Source of the DNA: CAVUAN01 sp963739435
GTDB lineage: Bacteria; Acidobacteriota; Thermoanaerobaculia; UBA5066; Gp7-AA6
Length of the DNA stretch: 64,000 nucleotides
Reading direction: 5' to 3'
Assembly (NCBI GenBank): GCA_963739435.1
Contig: CAVUAN010000008.1
Coordinates: 242,431 to 306,430 of the forward strand
Made by a program: the position numbers and the translations under genes. Under the pieces are notes generated by a model. It was not told where the DNA came from and did no database searches. It saw only the letters and a list, made by a program, of their open reading frames with translations. This document shows positions 46,135 through 55,043 of this stretch, in pieces (the first letter of the stretch is position 1; the number at the start of each line of letters is the position of its first letter).

Positions 46135-48230
46135 GCGGCTGCCCAGAGAAGCTGGGTAAAGAGCCCGACGAGATAGGCGGTCCAGCCGAAGTACTTCGCG
46201 GCCGCAGCCTTGCCGTGGGTGTCGGCCGCGCCCTTGCCGGAGCCGAGCACGCGCGAGTCGTTCAAACGATTGCAATCCCAAACGTTCTTTCTCTCGGGAT
46301 CGGCGGCGGCCCACGCGAGCTTCGACTTGTACGTCGTTTTGAGCCGAACCCAGCGCGCTTCGGCCGGCAGCACGCGGTCGACGACGGCCCCGTCTTCGAA
46401 GACCAGGCGGGCCGCTGCCCCGTGGGGCCACTCTCCCTCGTTGCCGAAAAGGACAGTCGTGTCGTAGAGCTCCGGGTTGCCGGAAAGCCTCATTTCGCTG
46501 GCCGCATCCAGCATGACCCGTCCGTCCTTGCGGTCGAAGACTCCAGCGTCTTTCTGATGGGGTCTGCTGTTGGCGGAAACGACGCTCCAGTCGAGGCGCG
46601 AAGTGCCCTCGACGATGTTTCGTCTGTATGTCGAGAGGTCTCGCCCGGAGGAGCGTTCGAAGGCGTCGAAGAAATCGGCGGTCGAGGGATGTCGGAAGGA
46701 CCATTGCTGGAAATAGGCCCGCTGCGCGCGGGCGAACACCTCGGCCCCGAGGTCGTTTCTCAATTGGGCCAGGAAGAGGCCCACCTTGGGGTAGGAATTG
46801 GTGCCGTAGTGATTTCCCGACGCGTAGGCCCAGGCGAATCGCCGGATCGGGTCGAGGTTCGTCAGGCCCGTGTAACCGGCGTGGGCAATGGAGAGCCAGT
46901 CGGTGCCGATGCCCCCGGGCAGCTGTATGGCCTCCCGCGGGCCATAGGCCATTTGCAGCGCTCGATACTCGGAGTCCGTGTTCAATCCCTCGTCGAGCCA
47001 GGATTCCTCGAACTCGTTGGAGCCGACCATCCCGTACCAGTACTGGTGGCCGAACTCGTGGACCGTGACGTCTTCGATGTCCCGCACTCGCTCGAAGGGC
47101 CAGCGGAGGGGGAAACCAAGCGTGCCGCCTGTGAAGAGGGTCGGGTATTCCATGCCTCCCGATCCCATGCCATCGTCCGGCGGATCGACGATCGTCAGCG
47201 TCTCGTAGGGGTAGGCGCCGAACCAGAGTCCGTAGAAAGACAGGGCCTGCTTGGCGGAAAGGATGTATCGCTCCCGGGCGCGCATGTGATTGGGCTGGAG
47301 CAACAGGCGGACGGAAACGGGCGTCAGAGCGATCTCGGCCTCCGTCATCCCGAGCTCTCGGCTCGCGGCAGCGCTCCACCCCGCCGGGATGTCCCTGGGC
47401 GGCTCGAAGCGGAATTCGTGCACGGTAAAGCGCGGGTCGGCTGTCCACGCAAAGTCGTGAACGTCGCCCTGGACGTAGCGGTAGGAGGTCTTGCCACCCT
47501 GCTTCGTTTCGGACACGCGCTTGCCTGTGGCGCCGACGACATAGCTCGAAGGGACCGTGAACGTGACGTCGAATTTTCCGAAGTCGGCGTAGAACTCCGA
47601 GTTGGCGTGAAAAGAGTGGCAGTTCCAGCCTCCCGCCGGCCGCTGGCGCATGCCGGCGGGTTCGTAGACGCCGATTTTCGGAAACCACTGGCCGACGAGG
47701 TAGTAGTCGCGGGCGTAGCCCGTGCGGGCGTAGATCTTCGGCAGCTTCGCCTTGAAAGCGATGTCCAAAACGATCTCGCCGTGAGGCGGGACAGGGGAGG
47801 GGAGCGGCACCGAGAGCACGGTCTCGTCCCAGGAGTCGCCGCCATCGGGCTGCACGTAGCTGGCTCCGGGTTTCAGGTCCTTGCCATCGGAAGCCTTCAT
47901 CGAGAGCACATCGATCCAGCCCCAGTCGTCTTTGCGCTTGCCGGCGCGTTCTCCGTGGAGCTGGCCGCCCGATTCCCTCATCAGGATCGTTCGGTTGTTC
48001 TTGAAAGCGTTCAGGTACATGTGGAAGCGCAGCTCCGGGACGGAGTCACCCGACGGATTCCGCCAGAGGAGGCGCTCGTGGCCCTGGAGCTCCCGGGTCG
48101 CGGGATCGAGACTGACCTCGATTGTGTATTCCACGACAGGCGGAGAGACCGGGGTCGCCGCGGGGGCGGCGGCCGGGACGAGCGCGCCGAGGACGAGGAG
48201 GGGCGCCAGCTTTCGGTTGGCGAAAAGCAT
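46131..48230 (-). CDS. Exported M1-family metallopeptidase
   Basis: A 699-residue zinc aminopeptidase-like protein. Signal peptide at about 1-24. The exopeptidase motif appears as GSGGMEYPTLFTGG (GxMEN variant) and the zinc site as VTVHEFGHQYWYGM (HExxH) with the third ligand Glu in NEFEESWLDEGLN. The N-terminal beta-sandwich has LQGHERLLWRNPSGD. A hydrophobic C-terminal end (GWTAYLVGLFTQLLWAAA) may anchor it. Probably acts in the periplasm on peptides. The upstream 50 bases separate it from the divergent reductase gene. Confidence 0.9.
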   Translation of the reverse strand: MLFANRKLAPLLVLGALVPAAAPAATPVSPPVVEYTIEVSLDPATRELQGHERLLWRNPSGDSVPELRFHMYLNAFKNNRTILMRESGGQLHGERAGKRKDDWGWIDVLSMKASDGKDLKPGASYVQPDGGDSWDETVLSVPLPSPVPPHGEIVLDIAFKAKLPKIYARTGYARDYYLVGQWFPKIGVYEPAGMRQRPAGGWNCHSFHANSEFYADFGKFDVTFTVPSSYVVGATGKRVSETKQGGKTSYRYVQGDVHDFAWTADPRFTVHEFRFEPPRDIPAGWSAAASRELGMTEAEIALTPVSVRLLLQPNHMRARERYILSAKQALSFYGLWFGAYPYETLTIVDPPDDGMGSGGMEYPTLFTGGTLGFPLRWPFERVRDIEDVTVHEFGHQYWYGMVGSNEFEESWLDEGLNTDSEYRALQMAYGPREAIQLPGGIGTDWLSIAHAGYTGLTNLDPIRRFAWAYASGNHYGTNSYPKVGLFLAQLRNDLGAEVFARAQRAYFQQWSFRHPSTADFFDAFERSSGRDLSTYRRNIVEGTSRLDWSVVSANSRPHQKDAGVFDRKDGRVMLDAASEMRLSGNPELYDTTVLFGNEGEWPHGAAARLVFEDGAVVDRVLPAEARWVRLKTTYKSKLAWAAADPERKNVWDCNRLNDSRVLGSGKGAADTHGKAAAAKYFGWTAYLVGLFTQLLWAAA

Positions 48231-48280
48231 GGGCGGCGATGCTGTCCCTTTGGGGGCCGGGAGTCAATACAATCCCGGGC

Positions 48281-49273
48281 GTGACGCAGCGCACTGCCCT
48301 CGTGACAGGGGCAACAGGATTTCTTGGCCGGCACACTGCCGTTGCTCTCGCTGATGCCGGTTGGGCCGTTCGCGCGCTGGTCAGAAGGCTAGGCTCTCCG
48401 GCGGAGCTCGGCTTCGGCCGCCTGCCCGTCGAGCTCGTCGCGGGAGACATCCGGGAAGCCCAGGACCTCGAGTCTGCCGCTCGCGGCTGCGAGGCGATCG
48501 TTCATCTGGCGGGTCTCGTCAACGCCCGGTCGCTCGACTCTTACCGATCGGTGAATGTTGCTGGAACCGAGCGGCTCGTGAGGGCTGCCGGCCGGTCGGC
48601 CCCCGACGCTCTCTTCGTCCACGTGTCGAGTCAGGCGGCGGTGGGCCCGGCGCGGGCAGGACGGCCCGTTGGCGAGCAGGACGTCCCACAGCCTGTCTCC
48701 TGGTACGGCCAATCCAAGCTCGAGAGCGAAGAGGTCGTCCGGCGCCTCTGGCCGGGGCCCTGGATCGTGCTGCGCCCGGGACCGATCTACGGACCGGGGG
48801 ATAGAGGACTGCTCGCGTACTTCCGCCTGGCTCAATCGGGCTGGATGCCCGTTCCAGCGGGGTCCTCCCGGATCCAGATTGCCCACGCCTCCTCGATTGC
48901 CCTGGCCTTCGCGCGGGCGGCCTCGCGGCGGGACCTGTCGGGCCGCGCCGGCTTCCTCTGTGATCCGGGCTCGCTGACCGTCTCCGGGTTGGCCGGCGCC
49001 ATCGCCTCCCTGCGCAGCCCGCCGGCCCGCCTCCTTCTGTTGCCCGACCTCGTGGTCCGCCTGGCCGGCCATGCGGAAACGCTCCGGGAAGCTCTGACCC
49101 GTCGTACCCGGCCCTTCAACGCGGACAAGGCCCGGGAGGTGCTGGCGGGGGACTGGCTGTGCGATTCCGGGCCAATGCGAAGGGATCTGGGCCTCCCAGA
49201 GCCCATTCCGCTGGAAAAGGGCCTGAGGGAGACCCGGGACTGGTACCTCAAAGAGGGCTGGTTGAATTTGTAA
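48281..49273 (+). CDS. NAD-dependent epimerase/dehydratase, candidate ceramide reductase (CerR-like)
   Basis: Extended short-chain dehydrogenase of 330 residues. The cofactor motif is TGATGFLG near residue 10, and the catalytic YxxxK is in WYGQSKLESEEV. GTG at 48281 is chosen because it places the Rossmann fold at the N terminus. It lies 51 bases before a serine palmitoyltransferase-type gene and two genes before a GNAT protein, the set described for bacterial ceramide synthesis, where an enzyme of this class (CerR) reduces the 3-oxo group. That role is inferred from context; a nucleotide-sugar or hydroxysteroid substrate is the alternative. Confidence 0.72.
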   Translation: MTQRTALVTGATGFLGRHTAVALADAGWAVRALVRRLGSPAELGFGRLPVELVAGDIREAQDLESAARGCEAIVHLAGLVNARSLDSYRSVNVAGTERLVRAAGRSAPDALFVHVSSQAAVGPARAGRPVGEQDVPQPVSWYGQSKLESEEVVRRLWPGPWIVLRPGPIYGPGDRGLLAYFRLAQSGWMPVPAGSSRIQIAHASSIALAFARAASRRDLSGRAGFLCDPGSLTVSGLAGAIASLRSPPARLLLLPDLVVRLAGHAETLREALTRRTRPFNADKAREVLAGDWLCDSGPMRRDLGLPEPIPLEKGLRETRDWYLKEGWLNL

Positions 49274-49324
49274 AATTTGCTAAGATGCGCCGGAACGAAC
49301 CAGGAAAAAGGGGTGGGAGAAGAC

Positions 49325-50572
49325 ATGACCAAAGCGGCTCCGGCCGTCCGAACGGGCTCGACGCAGGCGCAGGGGTCGCCGTTCTTCGACAAGTGCTACC
49401 GGTACGAAGAGGCAGACCGGATCAAGAAGGCCGGGGTGTACACCTTCTTCCGGGTCGTCGGCTCCGCCCAGGATCCCGAGGTCACGATCGACGGGCGCCG
49501 GATGGTCATGCTTGGCTCCAACAATTACCTGGGCCTGACCAACGACCCGCGCGTCAAGGAAGCCGCGATTGCCGCCATCCGCAAGTACGGCTCGGGCTGC
49601 GCCGGCAGCCGGTTCTTGAACGGCACCCTCGACCTCCACGTGCGCCTCGAACACCGCCTGGCCGAGTTCATGCACAAGGAGTCCGCCGTCACGTTCGCGA
49701 CCGGTTTTCAGGTCAACCTCGGGGCGATTGCGTGCCTCGTCGGGAAGGGCGACTCCGTCTATCTCGACAAGCAGAACCATGCCTGCATCATCGACGGGGC
49801 GCGGCTCTCCTTCGGCGAAGTCCGCAAGTACCGGCACAATGATCCCGCAGATCTGCGCCGCCAGATGCACAACGACACTGCCGCCAAGGGGCGCTTCATC
49901 GTCGTGGACGGGGTCTTCTCGATGGAAGGCGACATCGCGCGGCTCCCGGATCTCGTCGCTGCGGCCAGGGAGTTCGGGGCGGGGCTCATGGTCGATGACG
50001 CCCACGGCATCGGGGTTCTCGGCGCAAACGGCCGCGGCACGGCCGAGCACTTCGGCGTCGAGGACGATGTCGACCTGATCATGGGCACATTCTCGAAGTC
50101 CATGGCCTCGGTGGGCGGCTTCATTGCGGGCGACGCCACGGTCATCGACTACATCAAGCACCGCGCCCGCACCCTGATCTTTTCGGCCGCGCCCCCGCCG
50201 GCCTCCGTCGCCGCCGCGCTGGCAACGATCGACATCATGGAAGGCGAGCCGGAGCGGCGCGAGCGGCTCTGGGAGAACACGCGGTTCTTCTCCGAGGGCT
50301 TGCGGTCGCTCGGTCTCGATACGGGCGAATCCGAAACGGCGGTCGTTCCGGTCGTGGTCGGCGAAGACCTGACGGCCTTGAGGATGGTCCAACGCCTCCA
50401 CGAGGAGGGTGTCTTCGTCAACTGCGTGCTGTCGCCGGCGACACCGCCGGGCCGGGCGCTCATTCGGACCTCGCTGATGGCGACGCACACGAGGGAGCAC
50501 CTCTCGCGCGCGCTCGATGCGATCGAGAGGGTCGGGCGAGAAGTCGGGCTCGTGCGCACGGTCACCGCCTGA
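49325..50572 (+). CDS. spt: Alpha-oxoamine synthase, probable serine palmitoyltransferase
   Basis: PLP enzyme of 415 residues that condenses an amino acid with an acyl-CoA or acyl-ACP. Blocks are VMLGSNNYLGLTNDPRV, KYGSGCAGSRFLNGTLDLH, DDAHGIGVLG and the PLP-Lys segment GTFSKSMASVGGFIAGD. The TFSKS and GGF form is typical of bacterial serine palmitoyltransferase and unlike BioF (TLSKA) or KBL (TLGKA). This would make 3-oxo-sphinganine, the first step in sphingolipids. The ATG at 49325 follows GGGAGAAG. No biotin genes are nearby, which argues against BioF. Confidence 0.82.
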   Translation: MTKAAPAVRTGSTQAQGSPFFDKCYRYEEADRIKKAGVYTFFRVVGSAQDPEVTIDGRRMVMLGSNNYLGLTNDPRVKEAAIAAIRKYGSGCAGSRFLNGTLDLHVRLEHRLAEFMHKESAVTFATGFQVNLGAIACLVGKGDSVYLDKQNHACIIDGARLSFGEVRKYRHNDPADLRRQMHNDTAAKGRFIVVDGVFSMEGDIARLPDLVAAAREFGAGLMVDDAHGIGVLGANGRGTAEHFGVEDDVDLIMGTFSKSMASVGGFIAGDATVIDYIKHRARTLIFSAAPPPASVAAALATIDIMEGEPERRERLWENTRFFSEGLRSLGLDTGESETAVVPVVVGEDLTALRMVQRLHEEGVFVNCVLSPATPPGRALIRTSLMATHTREHLSRALDAIERVGREVGLVRTVTA

Positions 50573-50590
50573 CCCGCTGACCGCTCAGCC

Positions 50591-51724
50591 GTGGCCGTCA
50601 CCATCGAGTCCATCGGGCGCTCCAAGAAGGATCTGCATCGGTTTTTCGACGTCGCCGACCGGGTCTATGCCGGCGATCCCAACTGGGTGCCGCCGCTGCG
50701 AGACGATGTCGCGCTCGTCTTCTCCGACAAGAACCCGTTCTGGGAGCACGCCTCGATCCAGCTCTTCGTGGCGCGCCGGGACGGCAAGGACGTGGGCCGC
50801 ATCGCCGCGATCCTGGATCATGGCCACAACGAGTTTCACGGCGAGAAGACCGGGTTCTTCGGGTTCTTCGAGTCGGAGAATGACGCAAAGACTGCAAACG
50901 CCCTCTTCGACACGGCCGGGGCATGGGTGAAGGCGCGCGGGATGACGACGCTTCGGGGCCCGGCGAACCCGTCCTTGAACGACGAGGCCGGCCTGCTCGT
51001 CGATGGTTTCGGCTCGCCGCCCGTTCTGATGATGACGTACAACCCGAGCTACTACACGGCGCTCTTCGAGAAGGCGGGCTTCCAGAAGGCCAAGGATCTG
51101 CTGGCTTACTGGTTCCCGCTCGAGGAGAAACCGCTCGCGCGGCTCGAACGCATTGCCGACCGGCTGCGCAAACGCTCTTCGGACATCATCATCCGCACGG
51201 TCTCGAAGGGGGGCCTCGCCAAGGACCTGCCGAACATCCGAGAGGTCTACAACGACGCCTGGGAGAAGAACTGGGGTTTCGTCCCGATGTCTCCCAAGGA
51301 AATGGACTTCATGGCGAAGCGCTTGAAGCCGCTCGTCGTCGAAGAGTTGCTCTGGCTTGCCGAGGCAAAGAAGCCCGACGGGACCCTCGAGCCTGTTGCC
51401 TTCATGCTCATGCTGCCCGACTACAACGTGGCCATGGCAAAAGCGGGGGGCAGCCTCCTGCCCTTCGGATGGCTGAAATTCCTCCTCGCGCTGAAGAAGA
51501 TCAAGACGGTGAGGGTCGTCACCCTGGGGCTCAAGAAGCCCTACCGGCAGCGCGGGATCCCATCGATCATGATGGCCGACTCCCTGAAGTTCCTCCTGAA
51601 GAAGGGCTACACCGGTGCCGAGGTCTCGTGGCTCCTCGAGGACAACGAGCTCGTCATCGGGTCGGTCCGCCTCTGGGGCGGCGAGCTCTACAAGACCTAC
51701 CGGATGTACGACCGGCCGCTCTAA
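50591..51724 (+). CDS. GNAT-fold acyltransferase, candidate bacterial ceramide synthase
   Basis: A 377-residue member of the long GNAT-like family often found next to serine palmitoyltransferase genes. The N-terminal part has DRVYAGDPNWVPPLRDDV and HNEFHGEKTGFFGFFESEND; the acyl-donor half has VVTLGLKKPYRQRGIPSIMM, where the RQRGI loop is the GNAT pantetheine site, and EVSWLLEDNELVIGSVRLWG. In Caulobacter a protein of this class (bCerS) N-acylates the sphingoid base. The function here is inferred from that and from the neighbours. GTG start at 50591, 18 bases after the spt stop. Confidence 0.72.
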   Translation: MAVTIESIGRSKKDLHRFFDVADRVYAGDPNWVPPLRDDVALVFSDKNPFWEHASIQLFVARRDGKDVGRIAAILDHGHNEFHGEKTGFFGFFESENDAKTANALFDTAGAWVKARGMTTLRGPANPSLNDEAGLLVDGFGSPPVLMMTYNPSYYTALFEKAGFQKAKDLLAYWFPLEEKPLARLERIADRLRKRSSDIIIRTVSKGGLAKDLPNIREVYNDAWEKNWGFVPMSPKEMDFMAKRLKPLVVEELLWLAEAKKPDGTLEPVAFMLMLPDYNVAMAKAGGSLLPFGWLKFLLALKKIKTVRVVTLGLKKPYRQRGIPSIMMADSLKFLLKKGYTGAEVSWLLEDNELVIGSVRLWGGELYKTYRMYDRPL

Positions 51725-51892
51725 CCGTCGGCTTCGCGACGCTCCGCCTCCTGCCGGAGGCCTCGCTGCTCCGCCTCCCGCACCGCAAGGCTCCTCCCTC
51801 GCATTCGCTCGGGAGACTCCTCGCGGTGCGAGCTGATGGAACAGACTGGCTACCGAGAACGCCTTCGAGCCACAGAGCGAGGGCCGCAGGGG

Positions 51893-51997
51893 TGGCGGGG
51901 GCGGAGGCCCCCGTCGATGTATCGCAGGCCGGTACTCCGGCCGAGAAACACCGACGGGGTCGCACCCGACAGGACCCCGAAGGCCCGGCTCGAAAGC
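51893..51997 (+). repeat. Hairpin repeat R2, copy A
   Basis: Shares with 60092-60172 a hairpin GGGGGCGGAGGCCCCC, an outer pair CCCGTCG and CGACGGG enclosing a variable insert (here the hairpin GGCCGGTACTCCGGCC), and the conserved tail GGGTCGCACCCG, CAGGACCCCGAAGGCCCG. It lies in the 277-base gap between two convergent genes. The first part of that gap (51725-51892) holds a GCCTCC/GGAGGC hairpin at 51746-51761 and nothing else recognised. Confidence 0.82.
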
Positions 51998-52001
51998 CCA
52001 G

Positions 52002-52868
52002 CTAGGCGGGGCGCCGCGCCAACAGGCGGTCGTAGAGTCGGTCTCCGAGCGGGACGACGAGCGAGGCGAGGATGATGCCGGCGATCACGTCGATCGCGTA
52101 GTGGTATCGGCAGTAGATCGTCGAGATCACCAGGCATGTCGCGACCGGCAGAAAAAACCAGAACGCCGGGCGCAGGCGTTGGAACGCCACGATCAGGACG
52201 ACGACCGCGATCATCGTGTGACCTGAGGGGAAGACGTCGTACTTCGTGTGCTCGAGAGCGTTCAGCGTGTCGTCGATCGCCTTCGAGATGGGCGTGTCGT
52301 GCACCGAGACGGTCTGGACGCTGCCGAGCGTCACGCGCGGCCCGAGCCCTGGAATCACGAAGTATCCGGCGTAGGACACGTGGTAGGCGAGCACGACCGT
52401 GAAGAAGAACCGCCGAGCGTCGGCGCGCCGTAAAGCGAAGAGCAGTCCTCCGAGGGTGAGCCCCAGGAAGTAGTAGGTCGTGTACGCCACGGCGAAAAGG
52501 TCGTTGCGAAAGGGCGTCACGAAGCGCTCTGCCCACACAGTCACGTCCACCCCGAAGAGCGCCCGGTCGGCCGCGATCAGCAGGTCGTCGCGCGGGCCCC
52601 CGCGCAGCGCCTCGATCAGAGGCCCGAGGACGTTGAAGAACAGCGGGAGGTAGGCGGCGGGGTAGAAATTCACGAAGATCTGCAGCGGCATCGGGAGACT
52701 GGTCTCGCGCCTGGAGAGCCACGCCACCAGAAGGACCCCGGCGGCCAGGGCCGCGAGCATGCCGAAGACCTCCTTCGGGCTCTGCAGCCGGCTGTACATG
52801 GCGAGCCCGAGCGCCGCGGCGAGCGACAGGGCAATCAGGTTCATCGCTTCCAGGGGTCTCAGTCTCAT
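52002..52868 (-). CDS. PAP2-family membrane phosphatase/transferase, Aur1-like
   Basis: A 288-residue protein with about seven helices. The PAP2 motifs C2 and C3 are FPSGHTMIAVVVL and YCRYHYAIDVIAGIILA, giving the two catalytic His and the Asp. The domain form resembles the PAP2_3 group that includes inositolphosphorylceramide synthases, but lipid phosphatases also match. It faces the ceramide genes (convergent) across a 277-base gap, so a role in adding a head group to, or dephosphorylating, a sphingolipid is a hypothesis. Confidence 0.78.
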   Translation of the reverse strand: MRLRPLEAMNLIALSLAAALGLAMYSRLQSPKEVFGMLAALAAGVLLVAWLSRRETSLPMPLQIFVNFYPAAYLPLFFNVLGPLIEALRGGPRDDLLIAADRALFGVDVTVWAERFVTPFRNDLFAVAYTTYYFLGLTLGGLLFALRRADARRFFFTVVLAYHVSYAGYFVIPGLGPRVTLGSVQTVSVHDTPISKAIDDTLNALEHTKYDVFPSGHTMIAVVVLIVAFQRLRPAFWFFLPVATCLVISTIYCRYHYAIDVIAGIILASLVVPLGDRLYDRLLARRPA

Positions 52869-52909
52869 GGCGCCTTTATACTCGATGAGGGTGGGATAGA
52901 CTTTCGTTC

Positions 52910-54235
52910 ATGACGGCGCGTTTCCGCCGCTTGGTTTCCGCCGCCGCAGCCCTGGCAGCCCTGGCAGTCCTCGCATCTGCGGCCGGGACCGGGACCGCGA
53001 GCCCTCCGGTCGTCGTGGTCGGCCGCATCGACACGCCGATTCAGCCCGCCTCGGCGAGCTACCTGAAGAAGCTCATCCAGACGGCGGAAAAGGAGCAGGC
53101 GGCTCTCGTCGTGATCGGCCTCTCGACCCCGGGCGGGCTGCTCACCTCGACGCGGGAGATGGCGTCGGCGATCCTGCTCTCGAAGGTTCCGGTGGCGATG
53201 TTCGTGTCCCCCTCCGGCGCGCAGTCGGCCTCGGCGGGCTTCTTCCTCCTGCTGGCCGGAGACATTGCCGCCATGGCCCCCGGCACCAACACCGGGGCGG
53301 CGCATCCGGTCGGCAGCGAAGGCCAGGACCTGCCCAAGACGATGAACCAGAAAGCGGAGCAGGACACGCGAGCCTTCATCCGCTCGATTGCGGGGCAACG
53401 GGGCCGAAACGCCGACAAGGCCGAAACGGCGGTGACCGAGAGCGCGTCCTTCACCGAGAAGGAGGCGAAAGAGGCCGGCCTCGTGGACGTGATCGCCCGT
53501 GATGTGCCGGATCTCCTGACCCAGATCGAGGGGCGCCGGGTTGAGCGCAACGGCCAGCCGGTTGCGACTCTGGTTCTCAAGGGGGCGCGCGTAGAGACCC
53601 GGGAGATGTCCGAGATCGAGAAGATGCTGGGAATCGTCTCGCACCCCAACGTGGCGTACATCCTCTTCCTGCTCGGGCTGGCCGGCCTGTATTTCGAGCT
53701 GTCGAGCCCGGGCGCCATCCTGCCCGGAATCGTGGGAGGCATTTCCCTCCTGCTCGCGCTCTACGCCTTCTCAGTCTTGCCGGTGAACCTCGCGGGGCTG
53801 GCACTCATCCTCTTTGCGATCCTGCTGTTCGTTGCGGAGATCAAGGTGGTCAGCCACGGCTTGCTCGCCGTCGGGGGCGCGGTCGCTCTGGTGGCCGGCT
53901 CGGCCCTGCTCTTTGCCGGCAGGGGCGACGCGGCCGGATACCGCGTGGACCTTTCGATCATCGTGCCGGGGCTGACCGTGACGCTCGTGCTCGTCGCGGG
54001 GCTGACCTGGAACACGATCCGGGTGCGGCGCTTGCCCGTGACGACCGGAACGGCGGGGCTCGTCGGCCAGGAAGCGAGGGTCGTCGAGGGGTCCGCCCTG
54101 GCGGACGGGCGAGGCAAGGTGCTCGCGAATGGAGAATACTGGGACGCCGTCGGCGTCGCGGGCGCGCATCCCGGCGAGTCGGTGCGGATCGTCCGTGTGG
54201 ATGGCTTCACGTTGAGGGTGGAACGGAGGGCTTGA
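52910..54235 (+). CDS. NfeD-family membrane serine protease (NfeD1b type)
   Basis: A 441-residue protein with a signal peptide (about 1-26). The ClpP-like protease domain has the nucleophile in PSGAQSASAGFFLLLAGD and a likely Lys base in TMNQKAEQD; four membrane helices follow at about 240-365, and an OB-fold NfeD domain ends the protein (TGTAGLVGQEARVVEG). Members cleave stomatin-type partners (family knowledge). Its stop overlaps the slipin ATG, the usual NfeD-slipin pair. Confidence 0.9.
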   Translation: MTARFRRLVSAAAALAALAVLASAAGTGTASPPVVVVGRIDTPIQPASASYLKKLIQTAEKEQAALVVIGLSTPGGLLTSTREMASAILLSKVPVAMFVSPSGAQSASAGFFLLLAGDIAAMAPGTNTGAAHPVGSEGQDLPKTMNQKAEQDTRAFIRSIAGQRGRNADKAETAVTESASFTEKEAKEAGLVDVIARDVPDLLTQIEGRRVERNGQPVATLVLKGARVETREMSEIEKMLGIVSHPNVAYILFLLGLAGLYFELSSPGAILPGIVGGISLLLALYAFSVLPVNLAGLALILFAILLFVAEIKVVSHGLLAVGGAVALVAGSALLFAGRGDAAGYRVDLSIIVPGLTVTLVLVAGLTWNTIRVRRLPVTTGTAGLVGQEARVVEGSALADGRGKVLANGEYWDAVGVAGAHPGESVRIVRVDGFTLRVERRA

Positions 54236-54997
54236 TGAGCTCCTTGGCGTCTTTCCCGGGCCTGCTTTTTGCTGTTTTCGTTCTCCTGATCCTTTTCTTC
54301 AAGTGGGTCAACATTCTGAAGGAGTACGAGAGGGCGGTGACCTTCTGGCTGGGCCGGCTGTCGCCGCAGGCCAAGGGCCCGGGCCTTGTCTTGATCTTCT
54401 GGCCTTTCGAGACGATGGTGCGGGTTTCCCTGCGCACGATCGTTCACGATGTGCCCTCCCAGGACATCATCACGCGCGACAACGTCTCCGTGAAGGTCAA
54501 CGCGGTGGTGTATTTCCGGGTCGTCGACCCCAACAAGGCCGTCGTCCAGGTGGAGAACTACCTCTACGCGACCTCGCAGCTGGCGCAGACGACGCTGCGC
54601 AGCATTCTGGGCCAGGCGACGCTGGACGAGTTGCTCTCCGAGCGCGAAAAGTTGAACGTCCAGCTGCAGAGCCGTCATCGACGAGCACACGCAACCCTGG
54701 GGCATCAAGGTCTCGCTCGTGGAGGTCAAGCAGGTGGACCTGCCGATCGAGATGCAGCGCGCCATGGCCAAGCAGGCGGAGGCCGAGCGCGAGAAACGCG
54801 CCAAGATCATTCACGCCGAGGGCGAAGCCCAGGCGGCGACGAAACTGTCCGAGGCGGCTGAGATCATCGGCCGGGAGCCGGCCACGCTGCAGCTGCGGTA
54901 TCTCCAGACCCTGACCGAGATCGCCAACGAGAAGAACTCGACCATCGTCTTTCCCCTTCCGATCGAGATGATGAGGTCCTTCCTCCCGAAGTCCTGA
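54235..54997 (+). CDS. Slipin/stomatin-like SPFH protein (one frameshift)
   Basis: About 253 residues after repair. One N-terminal helix (LLFAVFVLLILFFKWVN) precedes an SPFH domain with EYERAVTFWLGRLS, DVPSQDIITRDNVSVKVNAV and YLYATSQLAQTTLRSILGQA, and a C-terminal coiled coil rich in Ala/Glu. An extra base near 54673 breaks the frame, after VQLQ and before VIDEHTQPWGIKVSLVEVKQ. It is coupled to the NfeD protease gene and probably forms membrane microdomain assemblies processed by it. Confidence 0.9.
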
Positions 54998-55043
54998 GGG
55001 CGGGGACAGGGGAGTGGCCGAGGCGTCGGGTTAGACTCGTCCC

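Noticed and set aside
49325..50572. 8-amino-7-oxononanoate synthase (BioF) or 2-amino-3-ketobutyrate ligase (Kbl)
   Set aside because: The PLP-Lys segment TFSKSMASVGGF is of the serine palmitoyltransferase type, and neighbours are not biotin or threonine genes. Not fully excluded.
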